Below are positions 36,128-46,965 of a stretch of 64,000 nt of DNA, one piece after another. The DNA lies in contig OX235279.1 in assembly GCA_944472155.2 (NCBI GenBank), positions 141,208,920-141,272,919 on the forward strand, read 5' to 3'. The notes under the pieces were generated by a model. It made no database searches, was not told the DNA's origin, and worked only from the letters and a program-made list of their open reading frames with translations. A program made the position numbers and the translations under genes. The DNA comes from Trichobilharzia szidati. Its lineage: Eukaryota > Platyhelminthes > Trematoda > Strigeidida > Schistosomatidae. The stretch's first letter is position 1. The number at the start of each line of letters is the position of its first letter.

Positions 36128-37880
36128 ATTGTAGACCAACACAGGTGAAACCTATAAAAGACAGCCAAGGGAACCCAATTACCATAGAAGAAAGACAGAT
36201 TAAACAATGAGGGGACCACTTCAAAGGACTCTTGAACCGACCACCACCTACAACCCGTCCAGAAATACCAACAACAGCATGTACACAACTGCAAGTTGAC
36301 ACCAACCCCCTAACGAAAGCTGAAGTCTTGAATACAATCAAGCTTCTGAAAGCTGGAAAAGCAGCTGGACCAGATGGAATACCCCCGGAAGCACTGAAAG
36401 CGGACCCGGAGACGACAGCAGATATGCTGACTCCATTATTGCAAAAGGTCTGGAAAGAGGGAAAGGTGCCTACTGATTAGAGGAAAGGTTACCTCGTGAA
36501 ACTACCAAAGAAGGGCGACCTGGGACTCTGCAAGAACTGGCGAGGAATCACGCTCCTGTCGACGCCAAGTAAAATCCTGAGTCGCATCATCCTGGAGAGA
36601 ATCAAGGACGCACTGGATACAGAACTCCGACCAGAACAAGCTGGATTCAGGAAAGGCAAATCATGTTCTGATCAAATTGCAACTCTATGCATCATCATCA
36701 TCGAACAAAGCATGGAATGGCAATCAAACCTCTACCTCAAATTTATAGACTTTGAGAAGGCCTTCGACAGCGTTGACTGTGAAGTAATTTGGAAACTACT
36801 CGAGTACTACGGCGTACTCGAAATATTCATCAACCCTATTCAACAGCTGTACAACAACGGCACATGTCAAGTCATCCACAACGGAAAACTCAGCGAGGCG
36901 TTTGGAGTAAACACAGGAGTCAGACAAGGGTGCTTATTATCACCAATGATATTCCTAATGGTGGTGGACTGGACTGGATTATGCGTCAGACAGTGGGAAA
37001 CGAGAAGACAGGGATATCCTGGACCGACGTGAAGAACCTAGAAGACCTGGATTTCGCAGATGATTTATGTTTGATGGCACACAAAATCGAAGACTTACAA
37101 GCGAAAACCGACAAACTGGTCGAAGAAGCAGCAAAGACAGGACTCCAGGTGAACATAAACAAAACGGAGGTCATGAAAATAACCAACCAACAACAACAAC
37201 AACAGCGGCAACATCCAGCGCCAATCACCATCAACGGGAGGGATTTGAAAGAGGTTACTTCTTTCACTTATCTAGGGAGCATTGTCTCAACCACAGGAGG
37301 AACGGACGAGGATGTCAAATCGAGAATCGGGAAGGTGAGAAACGCATTCATCAACCTGAAACCAATCTGGAAATCTTCGTCACTCACCATCAACAACAAA
37401 ATTCGGATTTTCAATACAAACGTCAAGTCAGTTTTGCTATACGGATCAGAAACTTGGCGGGTCACCAAGAATGTTTCCAACAGCTTGTTGCAGACCTTTA
37501 TCAACAACTGTCTTGGCTCTATACTGAAGATCAGATGGCCGGAAAGAATCACAAACAAGAAGCTATGGGAAGAAACAAAACAGGAACCAATCGCTCAACA
37601 AATATGCAGGAGAAAGTGGAGATGGATTGGACACTCACTGAGGAGGCCGCTGGGTGACATCGCGCGTCAGGCCAACGCTCGAGTGGAACCCGAAAGGGAA
37701 GCGACGAGTGGAACGTCCAAGGGTGACATGGAGGAGATCGTGTGAAGAAGAGTTGAAACAGTATGGACTAACATGGATGCAAGTAAAAAGTACAGCAGAA
37801 GACAGAAGCAAGTGGAGACGTGTAGGTGAAGCCCTATGTTCCACTAGGAACCCAAGGGAACAATAATAGTAATAATAATC
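36128..37880 (+). pseudogene. RTE-type non-LTR retrotransposon, best copy (subtype 3), 5'-truncated
   Basis: Encodes nearly the whole reverse transcriptase: LKAGKAAGPDGIPPEALK, VKLPKKGDLGLCKNWRGITL, AGFRKGKSCSDQI, LKFIDFEKAFDSVDCEVIW, GVRQGCLLSPMIFLMVVDW, LEDLDFADDLCLMAHKIE (FADD at 37052-37063), SVLLYGSETWRVTKNVSN and RKWRWIGHSLRRPLGDIARQ. The endonuclease is lost. Lesions are few. TGA (36208-36210) and TAG (36478-36480) each replace an expected TGG tryptophan codon. A 5-bp tandem duplication (36966-36975) shifts the frame. A further shift near 37674 separates the conserved [20 protein letters not shown] block. The 3' end is 'cccaagggaacaataata', an (ATA)n tail. It is closest to the schistosome SR2/RTE type by motif. 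Confidence 0.9.
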
Positions 37881-39349
37881 ATTCAGATTGTACGTAAATT
37901 CTAAAAACGTCCTTCTATACAATTTGAATTCCCAACTTAATCACATGGTTTTAGCCTTCCTGTCTACAGTTTGCGAATTGAAATGGTATTACTGAAATGT
38001 TAGTCAGACTGTTTACTGCAAAAGTAGATCCTATGTTGATCCACAAATTGCTGATTATCCCTATCAAACCGCCCAAACAATTTGGATGAATCTACATGAA
38101 CGAACAAATAAATTCAACAAAAATTGTATGGGATGTACCTGTCGCTATGACTACTAAAATGCTTATCACTATTATAATTATTAGCATTATTAAAAGGCCA
38201 AACTAAATTATAAAGTTATAATGATAACATGTAGGAGTGGTATAACACTTAACAAAAATGATTCCATGAATGATGTATAGAAATTGTGAACAGTTTCAAA
38301 ATTGCACGAATGAAAGCTTTTAATCATCAACCCGGTAATTGGATAATGACAATACGTTTACAAAGATTCAATTATTGATTGATAATATTCATTGCCAGAT
38401 CAGTTGAAAAAAAAACCCAGTAGTATATCTAACGTATTATTCACCAGCCATTATTTACAACAAGAAGAAGTACTTTAGCATAAAATTCGAGTGAGAGAGA
38501 GAGAGAAGAACAATCACAAAACAGAAAAATTTAAAGCCCACTTGAGAAGTTGATCTAATATCCCAAAGAGTCTGTTTACATTCTTTTGCAGTCTAAAACA
38601 AAAGTTAAAGGTAAACAAACTCAGCATACATACAGGGAAAAAGAAACACAAAAAAGGCTATACAAATGCTAACTATAACCCAAATTTATGACAAAAGTGT
38701 TTTATGTACGTTATTTTTATTTTATCAGATGCACATAACTTCCCTACCAAAGATATAAATGTCTCTTATAACCTTTAAATGCCAATTTCGAGTTGCGGAA
38801 GTCAGTACTCAGTGCTTTGAGTTGATTAGTAAACATTCGAAAATATAATACATCGTTATTGGCTATTTCTGAAACACCATCCTTCGAAAATCCCAACCTG
38901 ATGTTGAAATAAAAATAACTTGAAGTTGAACAGCCCTTTGGTAACCGATATACCTGAAACTTTGAATGTATTATTTCTTAGCATGCGGTCACTTCTTACT
39001 GAGAACAAATGATGGAGATGACCTTTTTATTGATTGCCTGCATCCGTGTGGTATGAATTCACTAAGTCGAATGATGCATAATACCTAAAGATTATAAAGT
39101 GGATGCTCATTTGGGAATATCCTCCTGCCTGATATTTTTGCCTCAAACAACACTCTTAACATCACTTGAAAAGAAAATGCTTAGCGATTAAATACCATGA
39201 GAAAGCATATTTATTCTCTAGTCTTTTAAGCAACATAGTGTAAGTATTAAGATATAGTCATAAAGTAGGACGAAATCACACATATCCTACGACCGTTTCG
39301 ACCCACGTTACAAGAAAGTAGTTCATTAAACGTGAGTAATTTGTGTTAT
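37881..39349. other. Anonymous AT-rich DNA
   Basis: No coding or repeat family recognised. A (GA)n run lies at about 38491-38507. Confidence 0.4.
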
Positions 39350-39603
39350 TAGATCGGCAGGAAGCCTTGGATCTAGACTTTGTGCTTGTTGGCACTCACC
39401 AGTCAGCAAGGCGTACCTGCTACCTTGAAGAAATTCATGCCCCTTCTGAGATTAGAATCGGTGTCATCCAGTCGTGCAGTCAGAGACGTCACCAATGACC
39501 TATTTGGACTTACAATTGACCCCCTGTATGACTGTATTGGATACTCTGACTGACAGAATTCAGTCTGCAGCAAACAGAGGACTAGACGCATGACACCAGC
39601 TAC
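39350..39603 (-). repeat. SINE family B copy with inverted 5' module
   Basis: The tRNA-like core and tail are on the minus strand (39355-39535; 'ggcaggaagccttggatcta' matches 21230). Immediately right of it, 39547-39603 carries the 5' module ('gactgacagaattcagtctg' and 'ggactagacgcatgacac') in plus orientation, opposite to what a simple minus copy would show. The copy is diverged, and both internal boxes have changes. Confidence 0.7.
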
Positions 39604-40904
39604 CATCCATTCTACAATCAATGTGAACATGATTCATTTTCAGTGGTTTCACGTTAAATGGTATAAAATAATACCACCATTTCACATGTAACTGACAATA
39701 CAAATTAAGAATTTATTTCACCTAAATAGAAATAAGAGTAAAAGATTAAAAATGATATTAAACTAGAGTAAAAACCAAAAAATAGGCTTTTCGGTACAAC
39801 AATAATTTCAGTCTAGAACTTATATATATATATATATATACAGATGTAAGTGTAAAAACACAAGAATGATTTATTATCAGTGATTAAGCTATTACTTCAA
39901 GATTAAGCTAGTGTAACTTGATTCAGCTGGTCAAAACTTGTTTAGCATATCAAAGTTATATGCGTTAGTCTACTATCGCCAGCTCTAATTATCAAAAGAT
40001 GTATGTCTCTCATTGGCATGACGTTATGCAGAGTTGTTGTTCTATTGCATTAACATTTAGCATTACAATAGTCGTCGCTTGTCTAGATATGATTGCATTA
40101 ATACAACTAAGTAAAAAAATATGTAGATAATTCACCAAAACCACTTCAATAATTTGTTAATGCTATTTGTGTTTGAATACAGACAATAAATCCCTTCCAC
40201 ATCTATTCAACTAATATTCCCACTTTTAAAGAGACGGTTAGCATTTTTACTGATATATACATACATATAATTTCCATTGTTAGTAGTTATCACATACGTC
40301 ACTTTTCATTCGCGTCAACTTTCAATATGATTTACATTAATGTATATAAATTACACTTATGAAATAAATTCACTGTAATTATTGGAAAGGAATTACCGTG
40401 TAAAAAGAATGGATTTTAGCTATATTGCATGAATTCAGAGAAAAACAGGATAATAACAGTCATAGTAATAATATGTTCAAAAGTCAGTGCACAATAGAGG
40501 GATTATGCATCTACTGCAGTCAAATCAATTCTAAGCTATGCAGTCGAATGTAAAATAAATCACAAAAATAGGGTGGATCAATAAATGGAATCATAAAATA
40601 CCCAAAATGGAGTCAACTTTAATAAATTAATGATAGATTGTGATCTCCCATGTCCAGTAAAGCCTCGTGTTTTTCCATGTTACAAATCTGTCTCCGTCTC
40701 GCAATTTTTTGCGGCACCAGCCTCAAAACTCTGACAAGGTTCAAGTGGACAGTGGTTACATAGAGGTAACAATTTACTTTCTGTACAAAATGTTATACAC
40801 ATAAACAACATGTATCACTAGCTAGCAGGTACTTCTTCTAGGCTTTTCAGTCGTTTTCATTACTGTAGGTGTATGTGTGTTGAATCAACAGCAGAAAATG
40901 TTTC
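39604..40904. other. Anonymous AT-rich DNA with a (TA)n microsatellite
   Basis: An uninterrupted (TA)10 run occupies 39820-39840. Otherwise nothing recognised. Confidence 0.5.
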
Positions 40905-41375
40905 GTGCAGTTTTGTACAAGCCAGAACTCACCCAGCCATTTAAGAGCCTACATAGAGTTGTCATCTAAAGTGATGATCACTAACAGTGTTCATCAGGGA
41001 GGTTAACTATTCCCATTTTTTTCAATTTCACCATAGATATACTAATAGAATTTACCTTAACGGAGTGAACTGTTTTAGAGATTAACTTATTGCTAGAGAA
41101 CAGTCTAAAGGACTTTCAGTAAGTGGATAATACGGTCCATCCAGGTGAAAACGCTGGTAAAATGCAGAGTCTTCTGAACAAACTGAACAAAGATCCACAA
41201 AAACGTCGTGTATTTTAATTTTACTATTCTCTCTGTCTGGTACATTTCTGCTTATTGTAGTCCTTTCTAATCTCCTGTTTTTCTTTTCTATCTACCTTTC
41301 TGTGCTACATGGATTGTGGAAAGTTGAACTGCTGCACTTCTCTGAAAACTTCTATACTGAGACTCAGCCAGTCAG
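40905..41375 (+). pseudogene. RTE-like element subtype 2, internally deleted relic
   Basis: 'agttgtcatctaaagtgatg' followed by 'aacagtgttcatcaggga' corresponds to the LSSEVVTTSGVRQGCPLSPF region of the 30 kb copy. 'tggataatacggtccatcc' and 'gtaaaatgcagagtc' match the YADDIVLLGKDADKMQS part. Most of the C-terminal coding region is then skipped. The 3' UTR follows ('gctacatggattgtgg', 'gttgaactgctgcac'), ending in a CAGTCAGTCAT-type tail near 41370. Many stops; long dead. Confidence 0.75.
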
Positions 41376-42671
41376 TCATACAAGTCAAAATGTATGAAGC
41401 TGAACATCATGAATAGAAAATTCAGTAAAACCTGTACAAATTTATATTGACGAATATACTCAACAACTGCAAATTCAGTCAACGTAAGAGAAAAAAACTA
41501 AAATCAACATTTTCGAAAAAGAACATAAAGGCAGACAGTAATTCACGCATGCATCTGAAAGATACAAAGATAGCAACCAATAAAAATTCAACCACTACTA
41601 AAATGGAGACAAGATACACAAATAAACGAGTCAACATGTTGACAATACAAATTCTATCAATTTTCGAAATTTAGAAAACAGTCAACCGATGAAGAGGATG
41701 TCCAACAATAATGTAAACCCAACTGTTTCAGCTTCGACCTGGCCACCCAATCCTCGCAAATACTAAACATGCTACATGCTTTTAGGAAAAACTGTATACA
41801 CTGTACGGTAATAATATTACATTGCTTCATAAATCTTTACAGGCCGTAGCCATTTCAAGGCAAACCATTCTCACTCTATTATGTATATAAAACCATTACG
41901 CAGAATAAATTACATGGCCACTTATTTTCAGTGAATAACAAATAATAATAATTTGCTTTATCCCAGAAACAGTACTAGTGGTACAGTGTGGAATTTTCAG
42001 GACATATCTACAATATTTGCATCTAATTTTATCAAACAGTTGAAAGGAGTATTTCAAAAAATAAATTTAAAGACAACAACAACAAAAAAACAAACAAACA
42101 CAAAAATAATTTTTAAAAATGCGAAAAAAATACCAAGTAGAAAGGAAAATAAACAACACAAAATAATATCTCAGTATTGGTTAGTGGAAGCTATGATATG
42201 ATTATGCATGGTGACAGTAAAGCTGCAGTCATACAAAGAAGTTATGAAATATTTAAGAATGTTTATCGCCAAGATGATCAGTTAATTTAGGTTGAAACAA
42301 CACTAAACAATCATAAAATAACATTTCAGGGTTGCTTTTTTTATCAGGTCCAATGCGGTGTTTGTAGTGATAGTGTGAGTAATCCTGCATAATACAAAAT
42401 TTTAAGATGGTGATAATGGCTTTCACAACCAAGATTGTCAGTTAATATTGCCGAATAAAAAATAACCACAAAAACTAATAATTACATGATGGTTAATGAC
42501 AGGATAATTTTGTAATACTCATAGTGCTTATATAGATACACAAAAGAAGGAATAGACTAAAGTAAAAGAAGGAAGCCAATGTTAATAATTTAGGTAACTA
42601 AGTATGTTTAAGGAGGAGTTCACTAAAGAATACCAAATAAGAGAGAAATAAAAGAGCCTAAAATTATGTTA
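41376..42671. other. Anonymous AT-rich DNA
   Basis: Two lysine- and threonine-rich plus-strand frames (41447-41674, 41953-42201) are products of A-rich sequence and carry no motifs. Nothing else recognised. Confidence 0.4.
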
Positions 42672-43484
42672 TTAACAACAAAGCAAGTCATAGGTTTCGC
42701 GCTTAACGTTGTCTCTGTCACTTAGAACTCGGGCCAAGTATGGTATCGTTGAGTTCCTGTACTTGGTTGTACGAGCATAAATTATTTTATACTGATTTCT
42801 AGTTCTACTTGATGAGATACAAGGCGAGAGCTGGGAATAGACGGGGTGTTGGGGGTCGGAGAGTATGGTTTTAGACCATTTTTCGCATGTATTCAGATGC
42901 CTTTCAACTAATGTAGTGACGAGCTGACTGAGTTTTACACCACTAGTCCTACTAACTACCTTCAACATCCTTCTCAGGATGGTATAGTCCTTTTTCAGTA
43001 GACCAGGAAAGACTAACGGGGAGCAGTAAAGTAGAATAGGTAAGATACAAAAGTTGACAAATTGTGAAAGTAGAGGTTGGGTGATTCCAGATTGTCTTAG
43101 TTTCTTAATGTAGTAGGTTAGACAGAACACTTTCTTAGAAACCGTTATGATATGAGATGTCCAAGTTAGGTTGGAAGATAGAACTAGACCGAGGTATTTT
43201 GCATTAGACTTAGTTTCAATTTTAGTCCCCTCAATACAACATGCTTCATGAAAACCTACTAGTGTTTGTAGATCTCGTTTATGCCTAAAGAAGAAGTCAA
43301 TAGTCTGACATTTTGAGGGATTCAGCATGAGACCATTTAGTTTGGACCACTGACTGATGTCCGACAGGAAGCTATTTAATTCGAAACAGTCTGACTGAGA
43401 CTTAACGGGAAGCGAAACAGTCAGGTCATCTGCATATTTGACGAAGTTGATTTCGTCTGAAAGAGGTAAGTCATGTAAGAGCAC
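42672..43484 (-). pseudogene. CR1/Jockey-type non-LTR reverse transcriptase, C-terminal fragment
   Basis: An uninterrupted 270-codon frame begins at the catalytic box (EINFVKYADDLTVSLPV; YADD near 43432-43443). It continues through ISQWSKLNGLMLNPSKCQTI, SNAKYLGLVLSSNLTWTSHI, LRQSGITQPLLSQF, LPILLYCSPLVFPGLLKKDY and a C-terminal tail. These are the thumb and C-terminal motifs of CR1/Jockey-superfamily RTs; I assign the superfamily only. The first codon is not a real start: the upstream RT and endonuclease are absent, so this is a 5'-truncated insertion. The lack of any stop over 270 codons makes it a young copy beside most others here. Confidence 0.85.
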
Positions 43485-43584
43485 TAATCTTATAAATTCA
43501 ACAGTGAAATACGAAAACCAGTAAAAATCATTAAATAGAAATAATGACAGACAAAAACCACAATACTTTGACTGAACACTATTT

Positions 43585-43905
43585 AGTAACTAGTGCAATG
43601 TGTCTAGTCCTTTGTTTGGTGCAGAATGAATTCTATCAGTCAAGTTTCCAACATGTGCAAGTCTCTGTCGTGGCCACATTACAAACTTGACTGACAATAT
43701 AATTCAGTCTGCACCAAACAAAGGACTAGACACGTTACACTAGTTACTGACTACTGTCCAATCAAAGTATCCAATACAATCCTACAGGAAGTCAACCACG
43801 AGCCCGAATAGCTCAGGACTGGGACATCAGTTCTTCCATGGTTGCAGATACACCTTGCTAGGTGCCAAAAAGCATGAAACCTAGGTCCAAGCTTTCCTGT
43901 AATTG
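43585..43905 (+). repeat. SINE family B copy preceded by an inverted module pair
   Basis: Two copies of the family B 5' module face each other: 43585-43641 (minus) and 43686-43748 (plus), sharing 'gtctagtcctttgtttggtg' and its complement. A degraded tRNA-like core follows at about 43795-43870, in which the B box is deleted, then the tail 'gaaacctaggtccaagc'. The left module arm gives the copy a foldback start, as at 21.4 kb. Confidence 0.7.
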
Positions 43906-45149
43906 CTTCCAACCCTCCAATGATAACCACAATCCTCAAAAAACAACAGATGAAAATGTCAAAAAAGGAGAAAGTGTACGATAGAATAACACACCTTGGT
44001 CAGCTTCAATTTTACTTACATTCTTACTTTTGTTTGACTTTAGTGAAATTAGCTTCAATCTTTTTGGAGAACTAACTGATTCAAATGAAGGAAATGAATG
44101 TTCACACCGTCTACGTGTACTTTGCGGACCTAAGAATAGAAATAAAATACTTCTAGTAATAAAATGTAAGATAGTAACGTTAAAGTAATATAAGAAACAG
44201 TTGTGTTTTAATTTTGTCTATCCCGAACATGAAAAAGAATTATTCTTAAAGAACAGACAAACAGACACTAGAGTAGAACATCAAACAAAATGAAATATTT
44301 TGCTCGCTTCACTAATAGTAATGATAACAAAAATAATAACAGTAATAACTGTGATAATACCAAAATTATTTACTCATGTGGAAACATGTAATACTTCATA
44401 TCTATGATAATAAATACAGGCGAGAATGGTAGTTGTTTTTCTACACACGTAACCTCATATAAACAAAGATTCTACAATCAGTTCAACCTGTCGATGAAAA
44501 ATGAATGGAAATAGAAATCAACATCGCAGATTTTCATTAGCTAGGGTAGGAGTTTTTTGACTGAAAACCATGATACCATTAACGGAGAGAAAGAATCAAG
44601 GTAGATAATTCTTTTCCCAGACCATACACAACACGTTTACACAAATGACGTAGCATTTTTGAAGCATAAAAGTATTTCTCGAAGTAAAAATCGAGTTTCT
44701 CTCCCCTTACAATATGTTTTCGGTCTTTCAAAGCATAATAAATCATGCACAACAGTCATCAATCATGCACAGTTCAAATATGTTTGCGAATTGAATTTGA
44801 TTCTGGTTTAAATATCATTCCATTCAGTTATTAAACCTAGAAATATCTTCCTCATTTTAGTGAACAAAAGCATAATTGGTTCTAGTAGCTTTACAAGTAG
44901 AAGTGCACCTCATTATAAAAATGCAGAAGTGACGATATCAAAAGCAACTCACATTAAGAGCCAGGAGGTGACCTGAGGTCTTTTGTTTCACTTTTAGGGA
45001 TCTTACTAGAAGTGTTTGAAAATTTAGTCACATAAATGTTCTGGTTTTTGTTAACTTAGAGGTTTTGAAAGTTTTTTCCTTCTGTACGCTGAACAAAAGT
45101 ATGGTTTATCCAATACCTAGCCTAATAGAAAAGAAAACATTTTTATACA
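43906..45149. other. Anonymous AT-rich DNA
   Basis: No coding region or recognised repeat. Confidence 0.4.
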
Positions 45150-45472
45150 ACTGGTTCTCTTGATAAATTTCGATAAAGAAAGGAAGACGAAATTTGCAGT
45201 ATAAAGTGATATCATTCTATTTCACAGGTTCTCATCAGCTGCAGACTACCTGGAATTACAATGGTTATATAAATGATAATAACATACTTTAATGTTTGAG
45301 TAGTAGTAGTAGTAGTAGAGAAGAGATAAAATTGACGCATCCAAAAAAGAATGAAAGCATTACAATTTTTAGTTTAAGTTATCATCATCAATTTATACAC
45401 TTTCAAAGTTGAAAAGGGGGGGGCAGGGGTGAGACAGAAAACAGAAAAATTGATTAACAGAAACAGTGTTAG
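45150..45472 (-). repeat. Ribozyme-bearing short repeat, copy 2 (inverted)
   Basis: Minus-strand copy of the repeat at 19139-19442, including the T/C-rich block (here seen as 'gagacagaaaacagaaaaat'), 'ggatgcgtcaattttatc' and the hammerhead-like core. A (TAG)6 microsatellite lies inside it (45301-45318). It faces copy 3 at 45598-45778. Confidence 0.75.
45193..45244 (-). ncRNA. Hammerhead-ribozyme-like motif
   Basis: On the minus strand CUGAUGA is at 45238-45232 and GAAA follows the same poor helix II (GAACCUGU). Helix III pairs AUAGA with UUUAU, and helix I pairs UGCAG with CUGCA. The layout is identical to the motif at 19344-19399. Confidence 0.5.
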
Positions 45473-45597
45473 CTTGTAGGTTCACATAGCAACTCCAAAA
45501 AACAAAGGCATTTACAGTTTATAAGATTGAGATTTGCTCAGTGAGTTGAGATCACTGAATTAGATGACTAATTGATGTAATCCCTTGGTAACTGAAA

Positions 45598-45778
45598 TTT
45601 CATTTTGGATGCGTCAATTTTATCTGTTCTCTACTACTACTCAAACATTAAAGTATGTTATTATCATTTATATAACCATTGTAATTTCAGGTAGTCTGCA
45701 GCTGATGAGAACCTGTGAAATAGAATGATATCATTTTATACTGCAAATTTCGTCTTCCTTTCTTTATCGAAAAACATT
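45598..45778 (+). repeat. Ribozyme-bearing short repeat, copy 3 (shortened)
   Basis: Starts at 'ttttggatgcgtcaatttta', lacks the T/C-rich first third and ends near 'tttctttatcgaaaa'. With copy 2 it forms an inverted repeat with arms of about 180 bp and a spacer of roughly 250 bp. Confidence 0.75.
45696..45746 (+). ncRNA. Hammerhead-ribozyme-like motif
   Basis: CTGATGA is at 45702-45708 and GAAA at 45717-45720. Helix III is ATAGAA with TTTTAT (6 bp with one wobble). The predicted cut after A45740 precedes CTGCA (45741-45745), which pairs with TGCAG. Helix II (GAACCUGU) is again not a proper stem. Confidence 0.5.
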
Positions 45779-46617
45779 TTTAATTCTTAATTTACCTTGT
45801 ACAGGTTAGAAGAAAAATAATTAACTTCAGATATCTTTCTGAATTATAGCAGAAATTAATGTAGATCCAGAATGAACCATAGAATTTTTTGGATATGATT
45901 AGTCTCTGATAAACTGCAATTAAAAATACTCTTTGAAATACTGATTAGCATAATTGCAAATGAAAGTAGTACATACCACTTAGTTATTAGTGCTAAAAAC
46001 AATCTATATCATGTCAATAACTATTTAGCAAAAGAATAACACAAGACAACGTCATGAGGCATTAAACCACTTAACTCACTTGTCACACTGTAAACTTTGT
46101 CGGTGGACTTAGACTGATATCAAAGGCTTGACAATAACACCAGTACCCATTCAACGAACGACTAATATGCATTATACACTCTTGTGGGTTTGAACTATAT
46201 GTACCATTAGGTGTATTAAATTATTATTACATGGATAAGGTATTCAAAATTATAATAAAGGCTTTTGTATTGCCCAATGATTGAAAAACAAAACGATATT
46301 GTTTTTACTGACGTTTCGCTATTTAATGCTAATAGGTATTCAGAATTATTTAAAAACAATATCATACTTAATTCCTAAAAATTATAGATGAATATGAGCT
46401 TTACTGTGGAAATGTTTTAATTTTATTTAGGCTACAGGTAGAATTCACCAACAACCAGCACCTGATAATTCAAAAAATTAGGAATAAAACTATGCTACTT
46501 AAGAATTATAAATAGTAACAAACGATAAAAATAATGATGCAATTAGTAACTCGACATTTGTAAAAGGTACTTTAAGGACAAACACCTTAGCCAGCGATTA
46601 CACCCTGCTGTTAATCA
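45779..46617. other. Anonymous AT-rich DNA
   Basis: No coding region or repeat recognised. Confidence 0.4.
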
Positions 46618-46815
46618 GTTGACTATCAGGAATGACTCATCACTAATACCAGAAATATGGAAAATATTACTACCAATCATACCAAGAGAAGTTGCAGAGT
46701 TGTGTGTGTAACATGACATAATTATGAGTAGCAATAAATTGCGCTCGAAACTTCGTCATCAGTAAATCTTACTGTATAACACTGTGAGACGTCATCAAAA
46801 TAAATCTTATCCACA
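46618..46815. repeat. Isolated PLE terminal repeat
   Basis: Closely matches the right terminal repeat of the PLE at 16.5-18.0 kb, in the same orientation: 'ggaatgactcatcactaata', 'gaaatatggaaaatattact', 'aattgcgctcgaaact' and an end at 'ttatccacaatgga'. No PLE coding sequence of that subfamily adjoins it. It may be a solo terminal repeat or the end of another insertion beside the 47 kb PLE. Confidence 0.75.
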
Positions 46816-46965
46816 ATGGATGAAGTAAAGGCTTGCTTAACGCTGGTATACTGAAGTTTAGCTTGAAAAGACTATAGAACCTCTAAATAAATAAAAAGAC
46901 TAATATTAAGGCCAAAAATATTTTATCGCTATCAACTAGAGAAACATTTGAAGACAAATACAAAA
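46816..46965. other. Unassigned spacer between PLE sequences
   Basis: AT-rich sequence with no recognised similarity. Confidence 0.35.

Noticed and set aside
41447..42201. Lys/Thr-rich plus-strand frames
   Set aside because: They result from A-rich sequence, with no conserved pattern or second copy.
45299..45320. TAG repeat as a CRISPR-like or regulatory array
   Set aside because: It is a simple (TAG)n microsatellite inside a repeat copy.
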